Origin: MH13 sp039026935
GTDB taxonomy: Bacteria > Pseudomonadota > Alphaproteobacteria > Rhizobiales > MH13
Length of the DNA: 64,000 nt
Assembly (NCBI GenBank): GCA_039026935.1
Contig: JBCCLK010000002.1
Coordinates: forward strand, 62,001-126,000
Direction of reading: 5' to 3'
Shown: positions 1 to 9,345 of the stretch, piece by piece
Layout: each line of letters starts with the position of its first letter
Position numbering within the stretch: position 1 is the first letter of the stretch
Notes under the pieces: generated by a model
Seen by the model: the letters and a program-made list of their open reading frames with translations, nothing else
Databases searched by the model: none
Told to the model about the DNA's origin: nothing
Program-made: the position numbers and the translations under genes

Positions 1-109
1 AATGCCATCGGGTGGATGGTGAGCATTCACTTGTGACGAGCGCGCATCGCGGTGCTACATCTCACCTGTCTGGCGAGACTGACCTTAGAACGCTTGAAAG
101 GACGCTTTG

Positions 110-1180
110 ATGGATACCTTTGTCGCAGAGCATGATGCACCGCATCTGGAAAAAGCGCGGCAACGGGTGACAGATGCTACAGGTGGGCGCCGCATGCGCC
201 GTCGTCGCATGCATGGCTGGATGCGCGATCTGTCGCGCGAGAATACGCTATCGGCCCATGATCTTATTTGGCCTGTCTTTCTGACGACCGGGTTTCAAAC
301 GCGTGAACCTATTGCTTCTATGCCAGGTGTTGAGCGGGTCTCTCCAGATCTAGCGCCAGAACTTGCAAAGCGCGCCGCTGATCTGGGCATACGGGCGCTT
401 GCTTTGTTTCCCAACACAGACTCAGCACTGCGTGATCCAATTGGTTCAGAGGCAACGAATCCCAAGAACCTGGTGTGTACGGCGCTGCGAGCCATCAAGC
501 AGTTCGATCTCGACATAGGACTTATCACCGACGTCGCGCTTGACCCCTACACCAGCCATGGCCACGACGGTGTGTTTTGCGAACGGGGCCTGCAGATAGA
601 CAATGATGCGTCGGTCGCCCGACTCGTTTTGCAGGCCCAAACACTGGCCGAAGCGGGCTCGGATATGATCGCGCCGTCCGACATGATGGATGGACGGATT
701 GGCGCCATTCGCGCGGACCTTGATGAGAGAGGTTTCGTCAATCTTCCGATCATGGCTTATGCGGCCAAGTATGCCTCCGCCTTTTATGGCCCCTTTCGCG
801 ATGCCGTGGGTGCCGCCTCCAACTTAACTGGCACCAACAATCTCTCAGGTGACAAACGAAGCTACCAGATGGATCCCGCCAACGGCTTAGAAGCTGAACA
901 TGAGGTGGCACTGGACATCGACGAGGGTGCTGACATGGTGATGGTGAAACCTGGCCTGCCCTATCTCGACATTGTACACCGTGTGAAATCGCGGTTTGGC
1001 GTGCCAACGGCCGTCTATCAAGTGTCTGGGGAATTTGCGATGATTGAAGCGGCCGCAGCCAATGGCTGGCTCGACCGAGAACGCGCGATCATGGAAAGCC
1101 TCATCGCTTTCAAACGCGCTGGCGCAGACGCCATTCTCAGCTACTTTGCCCCAGAGGTTGCACAGAAGCTCGGCTCCTAA
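110..1180 (+). CDS. hemB: Porphobilinogen synthase (delta-aminolevulinate dehydratase)
   Basis: Condenses two 5-aminolevulinate molecules to porphobilinogen in cytosolic tetrapyrrole (heme, cobalamin) synthesis. The 356-residue product has the expected length. The two active-site lysines lie in YAAKYASAFYGPF (K220) and MVMVKPG (K280), with PSDMMDGRIGAIR at 189-201. The usual zinc-cysteine segment reads DVALDPYTSHGHDG (141-154) with no cysteines, which in this family marks the magnesium-type alphaproteobacterial class. The ATG at 110 was chosen over the adjacent in-frame TTG at 107 because GAAAGGA lies 8 bases upstream. An RDD protein follows on the same strand, a common arrangement in Hyphomicrobiales. 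Confidence 0.97.
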   Translation: MDTFVAEHDAPHLEKARQRVTDATGGRRMRRRRMHGWMRDLSRENTLSAHDLIWPVFLTTGFQTREPIASMPGVERVSPDLAPELAKRAADLGIRALALFPNTDSALRDPIGSEATNPKNLVCTALRAIKQFDLDIGLITDVALDPYTSHGHDGVFCERGLQIDNDASVARLVLQAQTLAEAGSDMIAPSDMMDGRIGAIRADLDERGFVNLPIMAYAAKYASAFYGPFRDAVGAASNLTGTNNLSGDKRSYQMDPANGLEAEHEVALDIDEGADMVMVKPGLPYLDIVHRVKSRFGVPTAVYQVSGEFAMIEAAAANGWLDRERAIMESLIAFKRAGADAILSYFAPEVAQKLGS

Positions 1181-1344
1181 ATGCGCGCTGCTCGCTAGGC
1201 GATACGGGAGAGACGTGCCCGTGTGGAGAAGAGGCGTGAAGAGAGGAAGCTTGAAGAACTGGGGATGCGCGCCCACCTCATAGTTGGGTATGATCCAAAC
1301 CAACGCGACCCAGTGAACACAAGTCAATCCGTGAGCAGAAGCCC

Positions 1345-1899
1345 ATGACAGGCCACCCTCAGTACACACGCCATGATGCGCGCCATGACACGCTTTTAGG
1401 CACCCACTCTCATGAAGGTGGCAGGTTCGCCTTTGATCCTAAACGTGAGCCGTGGCTGTTTGACGGGGTGCGCACGAGGCGGATTTTGGCCTTTGTGTTT
1501 GACCTCGTGATTCTCTCAATTTTGGTGGTGATCGCCGGAACCGTGACCTTGTTTCTGGGATTGCCCACCTTCGGGCTCGCCTGGCTTCTCTACCCCATTC
1601 TCTTGCCCGTCATCGCGATGGGCTACATCGGCGTCACCATGGGCGGCGCTGCGTCGGCGACACCGGGTATGCAAGCTATGGGCATTGAGATGCGCCTCTG
1701 GCACGGCGCGCGGATGAACGGGCTTTTGGCGATCATCCACGCACTTGTGTTCTATTTTACGTTGGGGACAGGGCTGTTATGGGCCATTATCCTGGGCGCG
1801 AGCGTGTTCTCCCCGACGAAGCGTTGTCTGCACGATGTGCTCCTTGGCACTGTGGCGATCAACAATGCAGGGCGCGCGGCGCGCTTAGGCGCTGGCTGA
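1345..1899 (+). CDS. RDD family membrane protein
   Basis: A 184-residue inner-membrane protein of the RDD family (named for Arg-Asp-Asp), whose function is poorly defined. After a polar N-terminus of about 40 residues, RTRRILAFVFDLVI (44-57) carries the family's Arg and Asp at the start of the first membrane helix. Further hydrophobic helices lie around 62-98 and 125-155, and the C-terminal KRCLHDVLLGT also fits the family. It sits 164 bp after hemB on the same strand. In related genomes it lies between hemB and bpt, which supports identity but gives no biochemical role. Confidence 0.85.
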   Translation: MTGHPQYTRHDARHDTLLGTHSHEGGRFAFDPKREPWLFDGVRTRRILAFVFDLVILSILVVIAGTVTLFLGLPTFGLAWLLYPILLPVIAMGYIGVTMGGAASATPGMQAMGIEMRLWHGARMNGLLAIIHALVFYFTLGTGLLWAIILGASVFSPTKRCLHDVLLGTVAINNAGRAARLGAG

Positions 1900-2043
1900 T
1901 TAGGACCGTTTGACACGCCTCTCATAACAAACCGGCAAGGCTGAACCTGACTGGGCGCTTGCTTTGATGAGCTCAGACATCCATGCTCACACAGAGATCC
2001 AAGGCATCCTTGGGCGATTGACGGTCTTGGCGGAGCCTTCTGA

Positions 2044-3879
2044 TTGATTGGACTTGAGGTTTGGGCCGTCTATAGCGTGATCGCAGTTGCGATTGTCGCC
2101 TATGCTTCGGATCGTTGGCCCATTGAATTTGTATCTCTTGGCGTTCTGGCAGCGCTTCTGGTCGTCTTCACGATCCTGCCAGCGCTCGCACCGCACATAC
2201 AGGCGCACTTTGGCATAAGCATCGCGCCAACGGTGACGTTCGGCGATATCGAGCCTGCTTTCCTGCTTGATGGCTTTGCAAGTCCCGTTCTCTTCACGAT
2301 TCTTGCCCTCCTGATTATCGGCCAAGGGCTCTACCAGACCGACGCACTTGCACCGGTGGCGCGTTTTGCAACGCGCTTTAGTGGCAAGCGTGAAGTACCG
2401 GCGATCTTGCTGCTCATTCTCTTGGCTGGGGTTACCAGCGCCTTTTTGAACAACACACCCGTTGTTGTGATGTTGCTGCCTGTCATCGGCGCTATGGCCC
2501 GTCGGTTGCCCGGCGGTGCGAAACCGTTTCTGATCCCGCTATCTTTCGCGACCATACTGGGCGGAACAACCACACTCATCGGCTCTTCGACCAACCTTCT
2601 TGTCGCCTCGGAGGCGATGCATACTGAAAGCTACACCCTTACTTTCTTCGCCCAGACGCCTCTGGCGCTGATCATGTTAGTGATTGCACTGCCCTATCTT
2701 CTGTGGGTTCTGCCGAAACTCCTACGCGATGAGAGCGCAGGAGAGCAGTTGGGCGGGATAAAGGGCAAACAGTTCATTGCAGAGCAGCGCCTGGTTGAAG
2801 AGGATGTGCTTGTGGGGCAGCGTGCCACGCAGGGGCTTTTTACAGGGCTAAAAGACATTACGATCAGGTCGGTCCGGCGTGGCCCACGTTTGTACCTGCC
2901 TCCCTTTGACGACCTTGAACTGAAGCCCGGCGATACAGTCGTGGTCGCGGCAAAGCGCGACGAACTGGTCAAGAGCTTTGCATCATCCTCCGCCAGCGAG
3001 GACGGCGAACGCCGCAGCGTTATACCCGTCAACGTAAGCGAAGCGATGCTTTCACCTGGCGCGCGCTTCATTGGTCAGAGCATTGACGTGATCGCCACGT
3101 ATCTGGGGAGCGACAACAAGCTTTTGGGAATTGAACGGCGCGCGCGCATGCCACGTGTGGCACTTGATGCACTGCGGCTTGAAGCTGGCGATATCTTTCT
3201 CCTCGCAAGCACAGACGACGGGTTGGAAAAATTGCGCGGGCAGCGCGAGCTTCTCGTTTTGGAGGAGACACGGGCTGAGATAAGCAACCAGGATCGTGCC
3301 CCCTTGGCCATCGGGATCTTCTTTGTCGCCATTGGCCTTGCATTGGCGGGCTTGGCGGATCTGATGGTAGCGACGGTCGCAGCCGCATTTGCGATGATCG
3401 CGGTTGGCTGCATCAACATCCGTCAGGCCATCCGCGCCATTGATCCACGTATCGTGATGATGATCGGCACGGCGCTTGCGATGGGAGCATCGCTGCAAGT
3501 GACCGGCGGCGATAGAGCGATTGCCACGGGCGTGGTCAGTCTTGCTTCGGACGCGGGAGCCACTGTGATCTTATCGGTTTTCTTTCTCGTGGTGGCCTTC
3601 CTAACCAACATCCTATCCAACAATGCGACGGCTGTCTTGTTCACGCCTATCGCTTTGCAACTTGCAAGCGACCTGAGCTTGCCGTCGGAAGCCTTTGTCC
3701 TTGCGGTGTTATTTGCTGCCAATTGCTCTTTCGCCACGCCCATCGGGTACCAGACCAACCTTTTGGTCATGGGTCCTGGGCATTATCGGTTTTCTGACTA
3801 CATCAAAGCCGGAGTGCCGCTTGCTGTCCTCTACTGGCTATCGTTTACGATCTTGGCACCGTGGTATTTTGGCTTTTAG
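2044..3879 (+). CDS. DASS/SLC13-type anion transporter with two TrkA_C domains
   Basis: A 611-residue inner-membrane permease related to sodium-coupled dicarboxylate/sulfate transporters (SLC13, CitMHS-like). Two halves of hydrophobic helices flank a cytosolic insert of about 210 residues. The insert holds two RCK_C (TrkA_C) modules, roughly 245-320 (with DLELKPGDTVVVAAK) and 330-410 (with LRLEAGDIFLLAST). Substrate/sodium loops are visible as LIGSSTNLLV in the first half and PIGYQTNLLVMGP in the second, and both halves have an N-[TN]-x-x-V helix opening. The start is a TTG with GGAG 8 bases upstream. Substrate (sulfate, dicarboxylate or other) cannot be decided. It separates RDD from bpt, so it looks like an insertion into a conserved block. 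Confidence 0.88.
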   Translation: MIGLEVWAVYSVIAVAIVAYASDRWPIEFVSLGVLAALLVVFTILPALAPHIQAHFGISIAPTVTFGDIEPAFLLDGFASPVLFTILALLIIGQGLYQTDALAPVARFATRFSGKREVPAILLLILLAGVTSAFLNNTPVVVMLLPVIGAMARRLPGGAKPFLIPLSFATILGGTTTLIGSSTNLLVASEAMHTESYTLTFFAQTPLALIMLVIALPYLLWVLPKLLRDESAGEQLGGIKGKQFIAEQRLVEEDVLVGQRATQGLFTGLKDITIRSVRRGPRLYLPPFDDLELKPGDTVVVAAKRDELVKSFASSSASEDGERRSVIPVNVSEAMLSPGARFIGQSIDVIATYLGSDNKLLGIERRARMPRVALDALRLEAGDIFLLASTDDGLEKLRGQRELLVLEETRAEISNQDRAPLAIGIFFVAIGLALAGLADLMVATVAAAFAMIAVGCINIRQAIRAIDPRIVMMIGTALAMGASLQVTGGDRAIATGVVSLASDAGATVILSVFFLVVAFLTNILSNNATAVLFTPIALQLASDLSLPSEAFVLAVLFAANCSFATPIGYQTNLLVMGPGHYRFSDYIKAGVPLAVLYWLSFTILAPWYFGF

Positions 3880-3921
3880 AATGGTGGTTCGCGCAAACAC
3901 CCTCCAAGGTCGTGAGACCGA

Positions 3922-4686
3922 ATGACCCGACATCCGCTAGACACGCCCACCTTTTACCTGACAGCGTCCTCGCCATGCCCGTATTTGCCTGGGCGGCAGG
4001 AGCGCAAGATTTTCACCCACCTGGTTGGCTCCGGCGCACGCGACCTGCATACGATGCTTTCGAGCGGTGGGTTCCGGCGATCGCAAAACATCGTCTACCG
4101 ACCAGCCTGCGAGGGCTGCAACGCCTGCGTGTCCGTTCGCGTGGTCGTGGATGAGTTCAAACCCACCAAGTCGATGAAACGGGTTATGGCCGCCAATAGC
4201 GACGTGATTGCACGCGATGAGCCCAACCGGGCAACGTCCGAACAGTATTCACTGTTTCGCGATTATCTCGACGCCCGGCACGAACTGGGCGGCATGGCAC
4301 AGATGAGCATGCTCGACTACGCCATGATGATCGAAGACAGCCACATCGACACGCACATCACCACCTACCGCCTGCGGCGCCCTGGCGATCTGCCCGGCGA
4401 AGAGGGGGGCGCTTTAATCGGCGTATGCCTGACCGATTTGGTCGCGGACGGTTTGTCGATGGTGTACTCTTTTTTCGACCCGGATCCCGCCATGGAGAAG
4501 CGCTCGCTTGGCACCTATCTGATCCTTGATCATATCAGGCGCGCCAAGGAACGAGGCTTACCTCATGTCTATCTGGGCTACTGGGTCAATGGGTCGCCGA
4601 AAATGGCCTACAAAGCGCGCTTTCAGCCGCAAGAACGGCTGACACCGAGCGGATGGCGCAGGCACAATCCAGACAAGCCGACGTAA
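3922..4686 (+). CDS. bpt: Aspartate/glutamate leucyltransferase (N-end rule)
   Basis: Transfers leucine from Leu-tRNA to proteins with N-terminal Asp or Glu, marking them for ClpS/ClpAP degradation. The 254-residue product has the full family length. It begins with FYLTASSPCPYLPGRQERK (11-29, conserved Cys19), followed by the cysteine cluster ACEGCNAC (Cys63, 66, 69). The C-terminal GNAT-like fold contains HVYLGYWVNGSPKMAYKARF. It starts 42 bp after the transporter, so the two may be co-transcribed. The nearest downstream gene is convergent. Confidence 0.95.
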   Translation: MTRHPLDTPTFYLTASSPCPYLPGRQERKIFTHLVGSGARDLHTMLSSGGFRRSQNIVYRPACEGCNACVSVRVVVDEFKPTKSMKRVMAANSDVIARDEPNRATSEQYSLFRDYLDARHELGGMAQMSMLDYAMMIEDSHIDTHITTYRLRRPGDLPGEEGGALIGVCLTDLVADGLSMVYSFFDPDPAMEKRSLGTYLILDHIRRAKERGLPHVYLGYWVNGSPKMAYKARFQPQERLTPSGWRRHNPDKPT

Positions 4687-4831
4687 CACTGCATTTTGCA
4701 CGTAGCAATCCGCGCTCAGTTTCTCAGTTTAAGAGACTATCGAGGGCGTTTTTCCGTGGCTAAGTAATCACTTCGATTGCGCGGTCCGTTGTTGGAACAC
4801 ACATTGCCTATGGCTATGTGACAGTGTGATC

Positions 4832-4862
4832 CTGCCCCGAGCGGCCAAGACCGTCGGGGCAG
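4832..4862. repeat. 9-bp inverted repeat (hairpin) between bpt and the chemoreceptor
   Basis: CTGCCCCGA at 4832-4840 pairs perfectly with TCGGGGCAG at 4854-4862 across a 13-base loop. On the plus strand a run of five T follows about nine bases later, so it could be a weak terminator for bpt. On the minus strand, downstream of the chemoreceptor, no T-run follows. The terminator role is tentative. Confidence 0.35.
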
Positions 4863-4941
4863 AGAACATCTTTTTGAAATGAAGCAAAAGCTTGATCTTC
4901 GTTATGGAGACCGCTGGCCGAAACAGCTGCCTGACGAAGTG

Positions 4942-6639
4942 TTATGCAGCGCGAACTGTGCTTAAGAACTCACGCACATTGTCACGCAAACGATCAGCTT
5001 CTGACACCAGTTTGGACGATGCGTCCTTGACTTCACTGGCAACCTTCTCAGTCTGGTCGATAGCTTCGGAGACAGCACCAATGTTTTTGGTCACTTGCTG
5101 CGTGCCTTGAGCAGCGTTCTGCGTGTTGCGCGCGATTTCCTGCGTTGAAGAATGCTGCTCTTCCACTGCGGCAGCAATGGAAGATGAACCGGTGTTCAGT
5201 TCTTCAATCATGCCACCAATTTCCTCAATGGCTTCAACCACAGCGGTTGTGTCGGTCTGCATCCCTGTGATCTGCGCCGAGATTTGCTCAGTCGCCTTTG
5301 CTGTCTGACTGGCAAGGCCCTTCACTTCGCTTGCAACAACCGCAAAGCCTTTGCCTGCTTCGCCGGCGCGTGCAGCTTCAATGGTTGCGTTTAGAGCCAA
5401 GAGATTGGTCTGCTCAGCGATATCAGAAATCATCGAGATGACATCGCCAATGGTTTGCGCACTTGAGGAAAGCTTTGCCACCGTCTCTGTGGTCGCAACC
5501 GTCTTGCGAGCAGCACCATCTGTCATCTGAGCAGATTGGCTAACGCGCTGCGAGACTTCTGCCAGTGAGTTTGTCATCTCCTCGCTTGCAGCTGCAACCG
5601 TCTGCACATTGCCCGTTGCTTCTTCTGAAGCCGAGACGACCTCATTTGTGCGGGTTCCAGCAGACCTTGCTGTGTTGCTCAAGGTATCTGCGAGGCCAAC
5701 CATGGTATCTGCAGCAGCCGATACAGCTGCAACGACACCCTCCACATTGGCCTCAAAGCCGTCAGCCATATCTTTCATGGACTGACGCTTGTCAGCTTCC
5801 ATTCTTTGGGCACGGCCATCAGATTCGGCCTCATTGGCCTTCATTTCAATGATGTTATCGCGGAAGAACACGAGGGACTTGGCCATTTCTGCCACCTCAT
5901 TGTTACCCTTTGGCTGGGGAATATCGGCATTCAGATCTCCCTCAGCCACGAGACGCATCCGCGTGGACAGAGGGGACAATAGGCGCAGCGCAATGGCGCA
6001 CCAGATGCCCATAGCGACGCACAAAACGCCGCCCAGAATTAGTATGCCAAAAACAAATGCACTAAAGGTGGTCACTCTTGCATTGACTACCTGCGAGATC
6101 TGGCCGTTTTTGGCCTCTTGCAAATCAATAAACTGGTTGATGCGGGCCAGCCACTCGGAAAAGTTCGGGCTTGCTTCGTTCATCAAAAGGACGCGGGCTT
6201 CTTCTTCCTGACCTGCAAGTTCTAGTCGAACAACCTCATCATAGAGGGGAACGGTTATGCGCTCGATCTCTTTTATAGAGTCGAGAATGCGGCGCTCTTC
6301 CTGCGTCACATTTGGATTATTGCGGAAAATCTCATCCAACGGGGCTGCCGAGTCTGCATATGCTGCTTTGAGCGTTGCAATTTCGGCAAGGGCTTTGTCG
6401 ATGCCAGCTTGCGTATCGGTGAGAACAATGTCGCGCACAGAGATTGCACGGTCATGCACACTGCCGCGGAAGTTGATCGCATAGCGCTGCTTGACGCTGT
6501 TGAACTCATTCATCGTGGCCAAGCTGTTTTGAAGCTCGCCCATCCGTTGGATACTGAATCCTGCAACCACTGCGATTAGCAGGACGAACGTCACAAAAGC
6601 TGCGATGACGCGGTGAGATATTTTTATATTGTGCAACAT
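4942..6639 (-). CDS. Methyl-accepting chemotaxis protein (4-helix sensor type)
   Basis: A 565-residue transmembrane chemoreceptor. An N-terminal membrane helix (about 10-30) precedes a roughly 160-residue periplasmic helical sensor (40-190) of four-helix-bundle character. A second membrane helix (192-215), a HAMP segment (216-270) and a long signalling coiled coil follow. The tip contains EQTNLLALNATIEAARAGE, the hairpin that contacts CheA/CheW. The protein ends in EFLSTVRAA, without the NWETF-type pentapeptide that tethers CheR/CheB. GGGGA lies 8 bases before the ATG. It is alone on its transcript, and the ligand is unknown. Confidence 0.95.
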   Translation of the reverse strand: MLHNIKISHRVIAAFVTFVLLIAVVAGFSIQRMGELQNSLATMNEFNSVKQRYAINFRGSVHDRAISVRDIVLTDTQAGIDKALAEIATLKAAYADSAAPLDEIFRNNPNVTQEERRILDSIKEIERITVPLYDEVVRLELAGQEEEARVLLMNEASPNFSEWLARINQFIDLQEAKNGQISQVVNARVTTFSAFVFGILILGGVLCVAMGIWCAIALRLLSPLSTRMRLVAEGDLNADIPQPKGNNEVAEMAKSLVFFRDNIIEMKANEAESDGRAQRMEADKRQSMKDMADGFEANVEGVVAAVSAAADTMVGLADTLSNTARSAGTRTNEVVSASEEATGNVQTVAAASEEMTNSLAEVSQRVSQSAQMTDGAARKTVATTETVAKLSSSAQTIGDVISMISDIAEQTNLLALNATIEAARAGEAGKGFAVVASEVKGLASQTAKATEQISAQITGMQTDTTAVVEAIEEIGGMIEELNTGSSSIAAAVEEQHSSTQEIARNTQNAAQGTQQVTKNIGAVSEAIDQTEKVASEVKDASSKLVSEADRLRDNVREFLSTVRAA

Positions 6640-7037
6640 GAATGCGTTCCCCGGGACAAGCCGTTACCTCAGTCGGACCGCAAAGTAGCAGAATTGCAGT
6701 TAACGAAACTATAAACACTTGTTTAGGAGCAGGGCTGGCGAGCCGCTTGGCTCAAAGAATTTCTGCCAAGCAAACAGGCCTTTTAAGCAATTACAGGCTC
6801 ACAGGGCCACAGACACAAGAGCCTTCTCCGTTGAGATACGTACACGAATGCGACACAACGCCGCCACGTCTGATTGATGAACGACTAAGGACCGACGTCG
6901 ATAGTCTTCGAAAGACATAGGGCTACCTCGTTATCGACAAACGAAGGCAACACAGTCAGCATATTACTATTTAAGGTTGTATCGCTTCTGCGCGCATGAA
7001 GCGAATAAACGCCCGCTTACCGGCATATGGTAAGGCC
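6640..7037. other. 398-bp gap between parC and the chemoreceptor
   Basis: No convincing gene or RNA was seen here. The 6640-6760 end must hold the minus-strand chemoreceptor promoter and its GGGGA ribosome site. Near the parC end, CTTACC and GGTAAG (minus-strand reading, about 7017-7035) form a short hairpin without a T-run. Short open frames in the interval lack ribosome sites and recognisable protein features. Confidence 0.5.
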
Positions 7038-9299
7038 TCAGCCTTTGAACTTGTTGTTCCTGGGGAAGCCTTGCGGCGCCATACGACCAGCCTGGGCACG
7101 TTCACCAACCCATTCGGCAAGCTCATGTAGCGAACGGTTGTACTGTCGACCGGCGCTGTCTGACCAGGTTAAGCCCTCATCGCCTTTGAATGTGACAAGG
7201 CCTGACACGCCGCCATCCTTGTACTTCTGCAAACGGACGCCTTTGCCGCGCGCCATCTGGGCGACCTGCGCGAGCGGGAAGATGAGAAGCTTACGATTGT
7301 CACCAACCACGGCCACATGATCGCCTTCAACAGGCGTGGCTATTTGAAGCTCGTCAGGCTCCTTGAGGTTCATGACCTGCTTGCCCTTGCGTGTGTTGGC
7401 AACGATATCGCCCTCCGGGGCGATGAAGCCATAGCCAGCCGTGTTGACCACGATCAGCTTGCGGTTGGGGTCATGAACAAACAGCGCGACGATATCCTGG
7501 CCTGCCTCAAGGTCCACCATGATACGCAGAGGTTCGCCATGCCCACGGCCACCGGGCAGTTTGTCAGCGCTCAACGTAAACGCTCTACCGCCGGTGGAAA
7601 GCGCTACCAGCTTGTCGGTGGTCATCGCTTCAAGAGTGAGTTTGAGCCGGTCACCCTGTTTGAAGTCGAGGCGAGAGAGATCAGCATTATGCCCTTTAAG
7701 CGCGCGGACCCAACCCTTCTGGGACAGGACAATGGTAACAGGCTCCCGCTCGACCATAGCGGCGTCGATCTCGTCCAGGTCTCGATCGGGGGCGGAGCCA
7801 AAGGTGGTTCGGCGGCGTCCCAGGTCGGTATCAGGCGCGTAGGTTTTGCGCAGTGCCTTAATGTCCTTGGCGACCCGCGTCCATTGCCGCGCCTTCGAGC
7901 CGACGAGAGCCTCTAGACCCGCCTGCTCTTCAAGAAGCGCGTCACGCTCTTTGCGGATCTCCATCTCCTCCAGTTTGCGCAGCGCCCGCAGCCGCATGTT
8001 GAGGATAGCGTCAGCCTGGGTGTCTGTGAGAGCGAACGCCTTCATAAGATCCTGTTTCGGCTCATCCTCGTAGCGGATGATACGAATGACCTCATCAAGG
8101 TTGAGGTACGCGACGATAAAGCCTTCAAGCAGCTCAAGTCGCGCGGCGATCTTGCCAAGGCGATGGTTTGAGCGACGCACCAGGACATCGCGGCGGTGAT
8201 CGAGCCACGCGAGCAGCACATCGCGCAGGCCCATAACCTTGGGAACCTGGCCGCCATCAAGAACATTCATATTGAGCGAGATGCGCGCTTCAAGCTCCGT
8301 CAACCGGAACATAGATTCCATCAAGAGTTCCGGATCGACGTTGCGGTTCTTCGGCTCAAGAACAAGACGCATATCTTCAGCTGATTCATCGCGCACGTCC
8401 CCCAGAAGCGGCAACTTCTTAGCAAGGAGCAGATCAGCGATCCGCTCCACAAGGCGGCTTTTGACCACCTGATAGGGGATCTCGGTGATCACAATCACCC
8501 ATGTGCCCCGCCCCTGCTCTTCTTGAGACCAACGGGCCCGCACACGAAAACCACCGCGCCCCGTCTCATAGGCTTGAATGCGGCCCGTCTCTTCATCGAC
8601 GAGCACGCCGCCTGTTGGAAAATCAGGCCCTGGAATGTGCTTTATGAGATCAACCGCTTCCAGCGAACGGTCGTCGATCAGCGCGAGCGCGCCGTCGCAT
8701 AGCTCGGCAACATTGTGCGGTGGGATGGAGGTTGCCATGCCCACTGCGATGCCTGTCGACCCGTTCGCCAGAAGATTGGGGAAGTTGGCAGGAAGGACGA
8801 TCGGCTCTTCTTCTGAGCCGTCATAGGTGTCGCGGAAATCGACGGCGTCTTCGTCAATGCCTTCCAGAAGCCGCGTTGCAACATCGGTCATCCGCGCTTC
8901 GGTGTACCGCATCGCAGCGGCGCTATCGCCGTCGATGTTACCGAAATTCCCCTGCCCCTCAACGAGCGGGTAGCGCACCGCGAAATCCTGCGCGAGGCGA
9001 ACCAGCGCATCATAGACCGACTGGTCACCATGCGGGTGGTATTTACCGATGACATCACCCACCACGCGCGCGGACTTCTTAAACCCTTGCGCTGGGTCAA
9101 GCTTCAACTGCCGCATCGCGTAAAGAAGACGGCGATGAACCGGCTTTAGCCCGTCTCGCACATCGGGCAACGCCCGCTGCGTGATGGTTGAGAGTGCATA
9201 AGCGAGATATCGCTCGCGCAGCGCCGCTTCCAGGTTGACGGCCTCTATCCCGTCGTCGGGGCCACCACCATCATTGTCGCGAATCATCTCATCAGCCAT
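7038..9299 (-). CDS. parC: DNA topoisomerase IV subunit A
   Basis: The strand-cutting subunit of topoisomerase IV, which decatenates daughter chromosomes. The 753-residue length suits alphaproteobacterial ParC, shorter than GyrA and without a full GyrA-type C-terminal beta-pinwheel. The catalytic pair Arg131-Tyr132 lies in AAAMRYTEARMTDVA. The N-terminal signature is ALPDVRDGLKPVHRRLLY (43-60). The quinolone-pocket segment reads YHPHGDQSVYDAL, with Gln93 where E. coli ParC has Ser80 and Asp97 at the Glu84 position. It follows recO by 46 bp and is probably the last gene of the recO-side transcript. Confidence 0.96.
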   Translation of the reverse strand: MADEMIRDNDGGGPDDGIEAVNLEAALRERYLAYALSTITQRALPDVRDGLKPVHRRLLYAMRQLKLDPAQGFKKSARVVGDVIGKYHPHGDQSVYDALVRLAQDFAVRYPLVEGQGNFGNIDGDSAAAMRYTEARMTDVATRLLEGIDEDAVDFRDTYDGSEEEPIVLPANFPNLLANGSTGIAVGMATSIPPHNVAELCDGALALIDDRSLEAVDLIKHIPGPDFPTGGVLVDEETGRIQAYETGRGGFRVRARWSQEEQGRGTWVIVITEIPYQVVKSRLVERIADLLLAKKLPLLGDVRDESAEDMRLVLEPKNRNVDPELLMESMFRLTELEARISLNMNVLDGGQVPKVMGLRDVLLAWLDHRRDVLVRRSNHRLGKIAARLELLEGFIVAYLNLDEVIRIIRYEDEPKQDLMKAFALTDTQADAILNMRLRALRKLEEMEIRKERDALLEEQAGLEALVGSKARQWTRVAKDIKALRKTYAPDTDLGRRRTTFGSAPDRDLDEIDAAMVEREPVTIVLSQKGWVRALKGHNADLSRLDFKQGDRLKLTLEAMTTDKLVALSTGGRAFTLSADKLPGGRGHGEPLRIMVDLEAGQDIVALFVHDPNRKLIVVNTAGYGFIAPEGDIVANTRKGKQVMNLKEPDELQIATPVEGDHVAVVGDNRKLLIFPLAQVAQMARGKGVRLQKYKDGGVSGLVTFKGDEGLTWSDSAGRQYNRSLHELAEWVGERAQAGRMAPQGFPRNNKFKG

Positions 9300-9345
9300 G
9301 TCCCATCGCTAACGGGGCAGGAAGCACGGTCAAGAAAAAGTGGGA

